A stretch of DNA of 64,000 nt from Adenophora triphylla var. japonica (GCA_022495995.1 JAFEMH010001456.1:227501-291500); one strand, 5' to 3'. Shown: positions 11,018-21,865, counted from the stretch's first letter. The notes: generated from the sequence alone by a model not told the origin. Program-made: numbers and translations.

Positions 11018-12736
11018 AACTCTTTACTAGAAAAGAAATTAATTAGAAAATCTAAATCTCCTTGGAGCTGCACTGCTTTCTATGTAAATAACGCAGTTGA
11101 AAAGGAACGAGGTGTTCCTAGATTAGTAATAAATTATAAACCACTTAATAAAGTGTTAAAATGGATTAGATATCCAATTCCAAATAAAAAGGATTTATTA
11201 GATAGGTTAAATGAAGCTTTAATCTTTTCTAAATTTGATATGAAATCTGAATATTGACAGATTCAAATTAGTGAATCTGATAGGTACAAGACTGCCTTTA
11301 CTGTCCCATTTGGACATTATGAATGGAATGTAATGCCCTTTGGATTAAAAAATGCTCCTTCTGAATTTCAGAATATTATGAATGATATTTTCAATCCATA
11401 TACAGAATTTATAATTGTATATATTGATGATGTTTTAGTATTTTCTAAAACAATTGAACAACATTTTAAACATTTAAAAATATTTAAGAATTTGATAATT
11501 CATAATGGTTTGGTGGTATCTGCACCCAAAATGAAATTATTTCAAACTCAAGTTATATTTTTGGGTCATAATATTGATCAAGGAAAAATTATTCCTATAG
11601 ATAGAAGTATTGAATTTGCTTCTAAATTTCCTGATGTCATAAATGATACAAAACAATTACAAAGGTTTTTGGGTAGTCTAAATTATATTTCAGACTATTA
11701 TGCTAATTTGGCTAAGGATACAGCTATACTGTATTCTAGATTAAAAAAGAATCCTAAATCCTGGACTGAGGAACATACGCAAGCAGTAAGAATCATTAAA
11801 TCAAAGGTAAAATGTCTACCTTGTTTGTATTTGGCAAATCCAAACTATTTTAAAATAGTAGAAACAGATGCTTCCGATATAGGATATGGAGAAATGACAA
11901 TCCCTAATAGGGAAAGAGGTCGCGGTAATGACCGTGGTCGAGGAAATGGGAGTAACAATATATTACCCCATCAAGAATCAACTGTTCCTCTAATTGGAGA
12001 TTGGACAGTATACCAATCTAGGTCAAGAAATGTGCAGCAATTACTTGCACCTCCAAGAAGGGAAGAATTAGCTTCCTCATCATCCAATAAGATGATATCA
12101 TATAAAGAAATTGCAATTACTGAGAATACTCAGGAACAAGAATATTATGAGAATCCTATCACAGAATTTGTGATGTTCATTGAGGATGAAGATGAAGACC
12201 TCAAAATTACTAGAATTGATGCCTTGTCAATTAAGACCAGATACCTCGAATCAAGAGGTTACCCAGGCCTCAATGGGCAAGCAAGACCTAATTTGGAAAT
12301 CTTGCTAAAAGTTAATGAATCAGTAACAATTACTCATCATTACAATAATAATAGTGATGAAAGTTTTATAAACTATAGCAAATGCCATATCAATAAGATA
12401 TTGCTCCCTAGAGAATGGGGATTAAACCCCAATGGGGAAAAAGCTATAAAGATAGCTGAAGGGAAATATCTCTTTTATAATTATTGGGATTATATCCCAG
12501 CCTTTTCAAAGGTATTTAATTATCAAAACCCCAAGAACAAACATTCTTGGTTTTTCTCAATAAATTCAGAAATTCTGGAAAAACCAGTTCCAAATTGGAT
12601 TTACTACTGGTGGTCAAAATTTGGCTCTTTTTTGGAAATTTTACCAAAAGAAATTATGGATTTATATAATCCTTGGTGTGACAATAGTCCACTAGTTGCA
12701 CAATTGCAAACAGAAAAATTAATTTATGGACAATGT
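11018..12736 (+). pseudogene. EPRV copy A: reverse transcriptase fused to C-terminal protein
   Basis: The pol frame interrupted at 530 resumes here. RT blocks follow in order: LVINYKPLNK, SKFDMKS, TAFTVPFGHYEW, MPFGLKNAPSEFQ and the catalytic YIDD (about 11420-11431). A Trp codon has become TGA at 11255-11257. RNase H begins with its first catalytic block (ETDAS) but is cut after GYG and joined in frame to an RG-rich segment and an acidic region, then a protein of unknown function running to the solo LTR at 12737. Copy B has the same join. The downstream protein is rich in aromatic residues (many W, Y, F) and is not recognised. The open part from the RT palm (11333) to 12736 has no stop. Confidence 0.85.
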
Positions 12737-13389
12737 TGTGAATGTGTGCCCAAAGTTGTGGATTCACGCGAGTTTGAAGACATCCGGTTTAGTTTGAAAA
12801 ACGGAGTCGCCACGCCATTTTGATTTCCTCAAAACTTTGAAAAAAAGGATTTTTATGGGTTCGGAGGTTAAGTTACCCCTTGGGAAGAACGGATCGTCGT
12901 TCACCCAAAGTGCCTTGCCGTAGCAAGTCTCCCAAGATTCCATTTATCATGCTTGCTTGCGTGCTTGTGTTTAAAAAGAGGGGGGGGATGTCCCAAGTTG
13001 TCTTCCGGACGTACAAACCATTTATTGGTTGTCGCTCGGGATTCCTTAGATTTTTTATGTTTTCGGGATTTTTATCCCGTCCTCATTTTGGACTTGTGAT
13101 CATCGCTTTTTAACCTCGGGACTTGCGTGATCGAGAGAATGACTCCCTTTTATAGTAAAAAATGAGGTTCTTTAGAAAAGGAGGGTCCTTAGCCCATCAA
13201 TCCTACGCGTTGAGACGATTGAGCTTATATTGAAGCATTCGTGCTCGTCTCAAGCGATAATCGGAGATATTGGGTTCAAGGTTATCCCTTTCTAAAGAAA
13301 TTATGAAACCTTTAATGGAAGAAACGATGTAAAGATAGGATCTTTACACCGGTCCGTTCCGAGGTTGCTAATGGGGACTAGGGAAATGC

Positions 13390-13700
13390 ATGTAAAAATG
13401 ACATTTTTAGTGAAAAGATGACATTTTGGGTTGCAAAGGATGCTTTTTATGTAAAGAAATGATTTTTGTGCAAAGGATGCATTTTTTGTGGAAAAATAGC
13501 ATTTTAGGTGCAAATAATGCATAAAGCTGTTATTTTGAAAGCAAAGGATGCATTTTTATGTATGAAAATGAGTTTTTGGGTGCAAAGGATGCATCTTTAA
13601 TGTGAAAAGAGACTTTGAGTGCAAAGGATGCAATTTGATGCAAAAGATGCCTTTTTGATGAAGAAGATGTTCTTTTGATGCAAATGATACTACTTTATAT
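13390..13700. repeat. Degenerate tandem repeat in solo LTR
   Basis: Variants of TGCAAAGGATGCATTTT recur about every 25-45 bp, with at least six recognisable copies (for example near 13433, 13470, 13540, 13587, 13619). Between them AT-rich spacers vary. It lies downstream of the TATA box in the sense of the LTR, in the transcribed part. Confidence 0.7.
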
Positions 13701-13805
13701 GCAAAAATCTTAGTTTAAATGCAGATTGATATGAGATTATAACTTGGAAAAGGTAAAAATCAGATTACAGCTTGAAAAGATGAAGTCTCTGCATAATGGC
13801 CAAAG

Positions 13806-13843
13806 TTGTCGCGTGACATAGGCTGCCTATGTCGCGTGACATA
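13806..13843. repeat. Palindromic motif pair in solo LTR
   Basis: TTGTCGCGTGACATA (13806-13820) and TATGTCGCGTGACATA (13828-13843) lie 7 bp apart. The second has arms TATGTC/GACATA in an inverted relation. The same palindrome recurs at 14488-14503 and 14573-14588 with a CA centre. Confidence 0.8.
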
Positions 13844-14458
13844 CTTAGCCACTTTGCAGAAACCTTACAGCTGGGATCTACAGAGGTAACAAGGCATTGA
13901 TATAGCCAAGTGACTTCACAAATAGATCTCAGAGAGCAAGTATTTCAATAGTGAACACTTCAAAAGGGTGTGGATATGAGGGATCCACACTCATCTCGAG
14001 TGTTCATGCAAAAACAATGCCAAGCCGGAGTTTTTACATGAAATGGTATGCAATCAGATGTGGATCTGGGCAATATGATACTAAAGCATGCAACTTTAAT
14101 CATGATATATCATTATTAACACATTTAGCATATAAATCTCATGTATAATGAAGATAGGGAAAGGAAAAGGGTAGAAAATCGTTACCCTTGAAGACCACGA
14201 CTCCCTATATCAAGTTAGATATAGGAGCCTTCAAACAGCAACCTCCGGGGACTGAGATCAAGCCTTGGTTAAATGAGAACCTTTGGTTCTTGATGTGTGC
14301 GGGAAGTGTGTGTGGGATTGGTTGAATGGTGGGTGATTTTGGGAGGATTTGTAAGTTTTGGGTGTATATGAGGAGAGAGACTAGGCTACTGGACGTATTT
14401 TATCAGAGGGATACTGGGGAGTGAAAAAGGATGTACCCAAAATGAGAGGTGAAGGCCT

Positions 14459-14468
14459 CTATTTATAG
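14459..14468 (-). promoter_or_regulatory. TATA box of solo LTR
   Basis: CTATAAATAG on the minus strand, immediately downstream (in LTR sense) of the duplicated palindromic block at 14480-14650. Confidence 0.65.
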
Positions 14469-14479
14469 GCTGCATGCAT

Positions 14480-14650
14480 GGGCTTAGTATGTCGCACGAC
14501 ATAACAAGCCATAACCGTTTTCCTTCTAGAAACATGCAAGGTGGCAAGCTTCTAGAAGTCTTCATGGCCTAGTATGTCGCACGACATAAATAGCCACATC
14601 CAGTTCCTTCTAGAAACATGCAAGGTGGCAGTCTTCTAGAAGGGAATTCC
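14480..14650. repeat. 85-bp tandem duplication upstream of solo LTR TATA box
   Basis: Two units begin near 14482 and 14567. Each contains TATGTCGCACGACATA (14488-14503, 14573-14588), a perfect 16-bp palindrome, and a CTTCTAGAA...TTCTAGAAG block. In the LTR sense the units lie about 20-190 bp upstream of the TATA box, an enhancer-like position. Confidence 0.8.
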
Positions 14651-14826
14651 TCATAAAAGAAAAACGTGTTTCTTTAGCTCCAAGCAGTCCCTTCACCCCT
14701 TAGGTGATTTGGAACAGTTCCGAAATTGCTCTGGAACTCTAGGAAAGTCTAGGGAATTGCCGGGAAACTTGCCGAAATTGCCGGGAAACTTAACCGGAAG
14801 GCATGAGCCAGATTTGGGTACTTACA

Positions 14827-15364
14827 AATGTCCTTTCGTATTTTTTACAAAATTCCAAATTCCATGGATTTGGAGATGGACAATATCCATCACTCATGAT
14901 AATCTTGATATTCCAATTTTACAAAGAAACTTCTTTTTTAAATGGTAGAGTAGAATGGCTCCTGAAGATATTTGTAAATTAACAGTTAATATTCAAACTG
15001 TTATTAATGATGACCGTAATAAAGGTCCCAAGGAACAATGTTTCCAACAAGACTCAATGAGCAATCTGAAAAATTATTTTCAGAAAAAATATCCCCAGGA
15101 ATCGGAGGAGAAAATTATGGTGAAAGTGCTGGACCATATAAAGAACCAATTCCTTTCGGTATTTCCCAATCAGTCAGCAAAGGATGATGATTCTATGAAA
15201 ACAGTGTCATCACAGGGGTCACTTGACTCCATTAATACTTTCAATTGTCTGGCAGGAGAGACTCAGCCTGAGCCAACTTAAGGAGATATTTGGGACTCGT
15301 TAATAGAGGCAATATCTCAGCAGGCTAAAGCTGCATCAAAGGGGAAAGCCCCGGCCAAAGATTA
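14827..15364 (+). pseudogene. EPRV copy A: end of C-terminal protein
   Basis: This continues the protein interrupted at 12736. It starts CPFVFFTKFQIPWIWRW, hits a stop where copy B has Trp (14946-14948 region), continues through MAPEDICKLTVNIQTV, and ends with a Lys/Ser/Asp-rich tail open to about 15281 and, after another stop, to 15364. The matching frames in copy B are 16619-17160 on the minus strand. No known domain is recognised. Confidence 0.7.
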
Positions 15365-15372
15365 AAGGTTAA

Positions 15373-15600
15373 ATGGCGGACAATCCAGTCAAACAATCGT
15401 TTGAAAAATTTAATAAATTAGAGGATAAGCTCCTAAAAGAAATTAAGGAGCTTAAAGAAGAAATAAAAGAAGAAAAAAGAAAGGGAGTATGTCCGGTGAT
15501 AGAAATACTCCAAAACCAATTACTACTGTCGAAAAAGAGAAGGTTACAGTTAAATCGAAGACTGATAAAAATAAAGCAACGCTGTAATATCACAGGTTGA
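15373..15600 (+). CDS. EPRV small ORF, 75 aa coiled coil (copy A)
   Basis: An intact 75-residue frame starts MADNPVKQSFEK. It is dominated by a charged heptad-like stretch (KLLKEIKELKEEIKEEKR) that would form a coiled coil, followed by a basic C-terminus. Copy B keeps the same frame at 16384-16611 with about two amino-acid differences. It is the last ORF before the promoter-bearing intergenic region. Caulimoviruses often have small coiled-coil accessory proteins, but I cannot assign this one. Confidence 0.6.
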   Translation: MADNPVKQSFEKFNKLEDKLLKEIKELKEEIKEEKRKGVCPVIEILQNQLLLSKKRRLQLNRRLIKIKQRCNITG

Positions 15601-15904
15601 ATAATGAAGACCGCACTACTTCAAGTCGGTAGCTAAAGACAAGGGATAATCATGTCAGCAAAAGAAGACAATGGACTTTCTAGCAATAATGGTTGCTTTA
15701 GACAGCAAGAATCTTGCTTTTTTAAAGTAAAGTAGAGAAGTTTGTTTTCTTTTAAGAAAGTCATTATTGATAGTGACGATGGGGCCCAATGTGTACCCGG
15801 CTTCAATAATGTTACTTACTTTTGTAAAAGTTGTTTGTTTTATTTCTTTTGTAAAGGAGTGGTGTCCAGAATGGACAGGTGTCTGTAATAGTGTCTCCCC
15901 TCCA
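15601..15904 (+). other. EPRV copy A intergenic region
   Basis: Non-coding sequence between the last small ORF and the TATA box, mirrored by 16081-16383 in copy B. Contains short A/T and purine-rich runs; nothing else is recognised. Confidence 0.6.
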
Positions 15905-15915
15905 TCTATATAAGG
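15905..15915 (+). promoter_or_regulatory. EPRV promoter TATA box, copy A
   Basis: TCTATATAAGG lies in the intergenic region after the last ORF, the place of the single genome-length promoter in Caulimoviridae. It directs transcription rightwards, into copy B antisense. Sequence identity with copy B ends just after this box. Confidence 0.6.
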
Positions 15916-16069
15916 GATGGAGACGGAGTGTGTGTGTGAGTGTGTGAGAAGTTTTAGAGAGAGAGAGAGAGTATGAAAGAAAATTCTTTCTATTAATTTT
16001 CAAACGTAAATTGAAGCGTGTTTTTTGAAGCGTGAATTGAAGCTTGCTTACAACTGAATACAAGCTCTC

Positions 16070-16080
16070 CTTATATAGAT
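16070..16080 (-). promoter_or_regulatory. EPRV promoter TATA box, copy B
   Basis: ATCTATATAAG on the minus strand directs transcription leftwards, toward copy A. With the box at 15905 it forms a convergent pair about 155 bp apart. Confidence 0.6.
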
Positions 16081-16383
16081 GGAGAGGAGACACTATTACA
16101 GACACCTGTCCATTCTGGACACCACTCCTTTACAAAAGAAATAAAACAAACAACTTTTACAAAAGTAAGTAACATTATTGAAGCCGGGTACACATTGGGC
16201 CCCATCGTCACTATCAATAATGACTTTCTTAAAAGAAAACAAACTTCTCTACTTTACTTTTAAAAAGCAAGATTCTTACTGTCTAAAGCAACCATTATTG
16301 CTAGAAAGTCCATTGTCTTCTTTTGCTGACATGATTATCCCTTGTCTTTAGCTACCGACTTGAAGTAGTGCGGTCTTCATTAT

Positions 16384-16611
16384 TCAACCTGTGATATTAC
16401 AGCGTTGCTTTATTTTTATCAGTCTTTGATTTAACTGTAACCTTCTCTTTTTCGACAGTAGTAATTGGTTTCGGAGTATTTCTATCACCGGACATACTCC
16501 CTTTCTTTTTTCTTCTTTTATTTCTTCTTTAAGCTCCTTAATTTCTTTTAGGAGCTTATCCTCTAATTTATTAAATTTTTCAAACGATTGTTTGACTGGA
16601 TTGTCCGCCAT
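16384..16611 (-). CDS. EPRV small ORF, 75 aa coiled coil (copy B)
   Basis: Same protein as 15373-15600, intact, with the charged coiled-coil stretch LLKEIKELKEEIKEEKR in the first half. Conservation of the full frame in both copies, while both pol frames carry stops, hints that it was short enough to escape hits or was under constraint more recently. Confidence 0.6.
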   Translation of the reverse strand: MADNPVKQSFEKFNKLEDKLLKEIKELKEEIKEEKRKGVCPVIEILRNQLLLSKKRRLQLNQRLIKIKQRCNITG

Positions 16612-16618
16612 TTAACCT

Positions 16619-17595
16619 TTAATCTTTGGCCGGGGCTTTCCCCTTTGATGCAGCTTTAGCCTGCTGAGATATTGCCTCTATTAACGAGTCCCAAATATCT
16701 CCTTGAGTTGGCTCAGGCGGAGTCTCTCCTGCCAGACAATCGAAAGTATTAATGGAGTCAAGTGACCCCTGCGATGACACTGTTTTCATAGAATCATCAT
16801 CCTTTGCTGACTGATTGGGAAATGCCGAAAGGAATTGGTTCTTTATATGGTCCAGCACTTTCACCATAATTTTCTCCTCCGATTCCTGGGGATATTTTTT
16901 TTGAAAATAATTTTTCAGATTGCTCATTGAGTCTTGTTGGAAACATTGTTCCTTGGGACCTTTATTACGTCATCATTAATAACAGTTTGAATATTAACTG
17001 TTAATTTACAAATATCTTCAGGAGCCATTCTACTCCACCATTTGAAAAAGAAGTTTCTTTGTAAAATTGGAATATCAAGATTATCATGAGTGATGGATAT
17101 TGTCCATCTCCAAATCCATGGAATTTGGAATTTTGTAAAAAATACGAAAGGACATTGTCCATAAATTAATTTTTCTGTTTGCAATTGTGCAACTAGTGGA
17201 CTATTGTCACACCAAGGATTATATAAATCCATAATTTCTTTTGGTAAAATTTCCAAAGAAGGGCCAAATTTTGACCACCAGTAGTAAATCCAATTTGGAA
17301 CTGGTTTTTCCAGAATTTCTGGATTTATTGAGAAAAACCAAGAATGTTTGTTTTTGGGGTTTTGATAATTAAATACCTTTGAAAAGGCTGGGATATAATC
17401 CCAATAATTATAAAAGAGATATTTCCCTTCAGCTATCTTTATAGCTTTTTCCCCTTTGGGGTTTAATCCCCATTCTCTAGGGAGCAATATCTTATTGATA
17501 TGGCATTTGCTATAGTTTATAAAACTTTCATCACTATTATTATTGTAATGATGAGTAATTGTTACTGATTCATTAACTTTTAGCAAGATTTCCAA
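16619..17595 (-). pseudogene. EPRV copy B: C-terminal protein of unknown function
   Basis: Two frames (17595-16924 and 16927-16619) together encode the protein that in copy A is split by the solo LTR. The main part is aromatic-rich (YNYWDYIPAFSKVF, PNWIYYWWSKFG, IPWIWRW). The C-terminal part is hydrophilic and acidic, ending SKGKAPAKD. A one-base deletion near 17587-17595 relative to copy A separates it from the pol frame, and another frameshift falls at about 16927. The location downstream of pol resembles the second ORF of some endogenous plant pararetroviruses; no function can be stated. Confidence 0.7.
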
Positions 17596-19556
17596 TTAGG
17601 TCTTGCTTGCCCATTGAGGCCTGGGTAACCTCTTGATTCGAGGTATCTGGTCTTAATTGACCAGGTATCAATTCTAGTAATTTTGAGGTCTTCATCTTCA
17701 TCCTCAATGAACATCACAAATTCTGTGATAGGATTCTCATAATATTCTTGTTCCTGAGTATTCTCAGTAATTGCAATTTCTTTATATGATATCATCTTAT
17801 TGGATGATGAGGAAGCTAATTCTTCCCTTCTTGGAGGTGCAGGTAATTGCTGCACATTTCTTGACCTAGATTGGTATACTGTCCAATCTCCAATTAGAAG
17901 AACAGTTGATTCTTGATGGGGTAATATATTGTTACTCCCATTTCCTCGACCACGGTCATTACCGCGACCTCTTTCCCTATTAGGGATTGTCATTTCTCCA
18001 TATCCTATATCGGAAGCATCTGTTTCTACTATTTTAAAATAGTTTGGATTTGCCAAAGACAAACAAGGTAGACATTTTACCTTTGATTTAATGATTCTTA
18101 CTGCTTGCGTATGTTCCTCAGTCCAAGATTTAGGATTCTTTTTTAATCTAGAATACAGTATAGCTGTATCCTTAGCCAAATTAGCATAATAGTCTGAAAT
18201 ATAATTTAGACTACCCAAAAACCTTTGTAATTGTTTTGTATCATTTATGACATCAGGAAATTTAGAAGCAAATTCAATACTTCTATCTATAGGAATAATT
18301 TTTCCTTGATCAATATTATGACCCAAAAATCTAACTTGAGTTTGAAATAATTTCATTTTGGGTGCAGATACCACCAAACCATTATGAATTATCAAATTCT
18401 TAAATATTTTTAAATGTTTAAAATGTTGTTCAATTGTTTTAGAAAATACTAAAACATCATCAATATATACAATTATAAATTCTGTATATGGATTGAAAAT
18501 ATCATTCATAATATTCTGAAATTCAGAAGGAGCATTTTTTAATCCAAAGGGCATTACATTCCATTCATAATGTCCAAATGGGACAGTAAAGGCAGTTTTG
18601 TATCTATCAGATTCACTAATTTGAATCTGCCAATATCCGGATTTCATATCGAATTTAGAAAAGATTAAGGCTTCATTCAACCTATCTAATAAATCCTTTT
18701 TATTTGGAATTAGATATCTAATCCATTTTAACACTTTATTAAGTGGTTTATAATTTATTACTAATCTAGGAACACCTCGTTCCTTTTCAGCTGCGTTATT
18801 TACATAGAAAGCAGTGTAGCTCTAAGGAGATTCAGATTTTCTAATTAATTTCTTTTCTAGTAAAGAGTTAATTTCATTTTTACATAATTCTAAATATTCT
18901 CGATTCATTTGAGCCGATCTAGCCTTAGTAGGTATTTGTTTTTCATCAAAATTATCTACATAAGGTAAAGAAACAAAGTGTTTCTTTCTATCCCAAAAAG
19001 CATTGGGTAAACTATTACAAATTTCATTAGTAAATTGTTGCTCTATTAATTTAATTTGATTTTGAATATTACTCCTTTTGAGTTGTTCATTAATATTCAA
19101 AATTCCTATCTCTTCCTTAAGAAAACATAATTGTTTTTCTTTATTTAAGAGAACATCCCTAACTTCATTAAGCATACGGGTCTGAGGATCTGTGATAAAT
19201 TCAAATATAATTTCTTTACCATCTATTATGGTAGAAATTCCTGTTTGGTCAATATTAATTATTGGCATAATTTTATGCAAAAAAGGGGTTCCCAATATAA
19301 TTCTATGGGTAAGACCTTTTACCATAATAAAAGATGTAGGTAAACAAATATTTTGATTACAAATATAAGCATCAGATAATTTGTATTTAACTCTTAATTT
19401 ATCTCCTCCTGCTTGAGTAAGAGATTGAGTAGTTTTTGAAAAATATTTAGTAGGAATTATTCCTTCTTGTAAGCAATTTAAATCAGCACCACTATCAATA
19501 AGTGCTATTTCATTTTCTAATATGAAATCTCTATTAATTACTAGAGTTATTTTCAC
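17580..19556 (-). pseudogene. EPRV copy B: protease and reverse transcriptase
   Basis: The frame starts near MKITLVINRDF, shows the aspartic protease active site IDSGADLNCL (about 19480-19510), then a linker and RT with MPFGLKNAPSEFQ and catalytic YIDD. A Trp codon has become TAG at 18822-18824; otherwise protease and RT share one frame. RNase H stops after ETDASDIGYG and is joined to an RG-rich segment exactly as in copy A, so the later RNase H catalytic residues are absent. The frame ends at 17580 through a one-base deletion. The protein would mature the capsid and copy pregenomic RNA; this copy is dead. Confidence 0.88.
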
Positions 19557-19592
19557 AAACCATTTTTGTGATGTGACTTGTTCTAACAGACT

Positions 19593-19994
19593 TTAATATC
19601 CTTTTAAATCAGTATTACTGATAGAAGCAAGATCTTTTTCAGTATTGCTAGAAGAAGCAACATCTTGTATTTCCTTTAATTTAAGAGATTTGGTTTCTAA
19701 TAAGGTCATTCTTGTTGACAAAGCTTCATTATTATTTTTAATCTGAGAAATTTCAGATTTTAATAAATTTATTTCTCTTTTTAAATCATTAATTGAAACA
19801 GGTGTTTCTTTAACATTAGATTGTTGGAATCTATGTAAAACCTCACTTAATTGGTAAGGGACTTCAACTATCAAAGGTGATTCTTCTTTAATTAAGATTT
19901 TAAGTATTTTTTCTTTTAAATTAGAATCCTTAATTGATTCTATCATTGATAAAGCTTTTTCTTGATCAGCATTTAGAACATTTAATCCATGCAT
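19593..19994 (-). pseudogene. EPRV copy B: polyprotein segment, coiled coil
   Basis: A 133-residue frame between capsid and protease. It has Leu/Ile/Lys heptads (INDLKREINLLKSEISQIKNNNEAL) and a Ser/Asn-rich tail. Frames change on both sides, so it was probably part of a longer polyprotein. No enzyme motif. Confidence 0.55.
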
Positions 19995-20065
19995 ATCAAC
20001 TATGGATTTCCAATAACTTAATTCGTTACTTAATTCATTACATTGACAATTATTATTGAGTTTAT

Positions 20066-21865
20066 CTACTTTCTCTCCCCCCGAAGAAGTTTCCTCAAAT
20101 CAAAATTCTCTTCGTTAGAAGATTCTTCTTCTTCAGAATTAACAAGCATTATTTTTTTTAATTGTGAACGTAATTGTTCATCCTCTATTGCATTAAGAGC
20201 TTTTTTAGTCCAACATTGATTAGCATAATGGCCAATCTTTCCACGTTTATGGCAACTTATTTCAAGCTTTTTCGCTTTTCTTTTACTATTTTTAGGCATA
20301 AAAGCTTTTCCTTTTTGCTTAGGCTTAGCCTTATAATAACGCCTTTTATAATTCTTTTTATACGGATTTTCGTAATAATTTTCTTTATTTTTAAAAGATT
20401 TATTTTTCTTATACACAATTTTATGTTTTTTATTTATTTTAGATTTCTTTTCAGGAACTAATGATTTTCCTAAATCAAAGGCAAATTGTTCACAGAATTC
20501 ACATAATTGGTGTTTTTCTGATAACTTTTGCTTTTTTAATTGATTTTTTAGCTTAAAGTCATTACACAAAGCTAATCCTTCATTTATACAACTACTAATT
20601 AGTTGACCATAGGTTAATTCAGAATAATTAATATTTATTCCATCATTTTTCATCCTTAAAGATTGCCGAACCTTTTCAGCAAAAAGATGAGGAAGGCCAT
20701 CTATAAATTTAGATTTCCAATGAGTTGAATTAGGGTTTGTTAATTGATAAACCCTAGATAAAAATGTATCTTTATACCATCTAAAATGGGTTAAAGATGG
20801 ACATCTTAGGTTTTGGAGAAGTGTATGTAACTTCTCGGCAATTGGAATTGTATTTCCTACAAAATGTTGTAGGATAGCAAGACACAATGTATACACTGCA
20901 TCTTCTTCTCCAGTAGTGGCCATTGCACTACCTGGTTCAGTTTTAACCAATTTTTTATGATTTCTAATTTCTATTTTTTGTGGTTCAGTAAGATAATGAT
21001 CCCACCAACTTCTTAATTGACCTACAAAACCGGTGATAACAAAATTTGCTATGGCAGTATCACTATTGCCATGCTGCTTACAAACAGTAGAATACATCAT
21101 TATTCTGTGTATTACATCTAATATTTGTTTATCATTCAAGCCATCAATATTCCATTCATAAATGGCTTTTCCAGAATAAGAATTCTGAAACGGCTCAGGT
21201 TCTTCAAAAAGAAGATCTTGAGGCGAGGGTCTCTGATAATAATATTTATCAAGAGGCTTAGGAGCATAAATTGGGTTTAATTCCCCAATATTATTATCAG
21301 CAAACATATTAGTTAATTGATTAATCTCCTCATTCTCTTATGAGGATTCAGATTGAATTTCAATCTCACTTTCCGTCACAGAAGACTCATTTTGTTTTGA
21401 TGTTCCTTCTTGGGACACCACGTTAAGATGTAATTCTCTTAACTTTTGTTCTAAAATATGAACAAACTCATTAGTATTATCCTCCAATTTAAATCCTTCA
21501 ACAGCGATAGGAGGTTGAATCATAGGGGCATCAATTTGCACCGATGGACCTGATTCTTTTTTATTTTCTTTATTTAATTGATTTAATTGATCAATTATTA
21601 TTCGTTGTTGCTTCTTAAGAGAATTCAACTCTTTTTCTAATAATACAAATTGATCACCTAAACAGATTAAATAAGTGTTAGTATAATTTTGGGATTTAAC
21701 GAGAGTATTTAATTCCCTAATTGTTACTTGGATATTTTCAAGTTTATTTAAATTTCCATAGGCATTGGCCTCGGTTTCTTTGTTTAATAAAAAGGCTTGT
21801 TCAGGTGGAAAAGGTGACTTAACCGTTTCCCCTATCTTGGTATTCCAAGACCTTTGTATTACCAA
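20066..21865 (-). pseudogene. EPRV copy B: coat protein region
   Basis: Two parts in the same frame (21865-21338 and 21307-20066) are separated by an in-frame TAA near 21340. The first has a coiled coil; the second has the caulimovirid capsid pattern: an acidic N-terminus, a helical body with LRSWWDHYLT and HFVGNTI, then a Lys-rich stretch and a zinc knuckle. In the knuckle (about 20210-20255) the second Cys of C-x2-C-x4-H-x4-C is Arg. An acidic tail (NSEEEESSNEE) follows, as in other capsids of the family. Confidence 0.75.

Larger units (their letters stand above)
12737..14826 (-). mobile_element. Solo LTR of an Ogre-like Ty3-gypsy element
   Basis: A 2,090 bp block starts TG, ends CA and is flanked by aatgt on both sides (12732-12736, 14827-14831). 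Copy B shows the uninterrupted site. It has no coding potential. On the minus strand it carries a TATA box (14459-14468) and, near its 3' end, a segment matching the conserved end of the Ogre LTR at 44160-44180 (GGCGTGGCGACTCCGTTTT). The bounding duplication and lack of internal sequence indicate LTR-LTR recombination that removed the body. It splits the EPRV C-terminal protein. Confidence 0.9.
15362..16620. repeat. Tail-to-tail inverted junction of the two EPRV copies
   Basis: The plus-strand segment ending at about 15915 is repeated in reverse complement from 16071 onward, with near identity through the intergenic region, both 75-aa ORFs and into the C-terminal protein. The central 155 bp (15916-16070) is single copy and contains TGTGTG/GAGAGA simple repeats and GAAGCGTG direct repeats. 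Read-through transcripts could fold into a long hairpin. Confidence 0.88.

Noticed and set aside
12880..14148. Short frames in the solo LTR
   Set aside because: LTR sequence with no conserved protein blocks.
15812..16105. Minus-strand frame spanning the EPRV junction
   Set aside because: Covers promoter and single-copy spacer; composition is non-coding.
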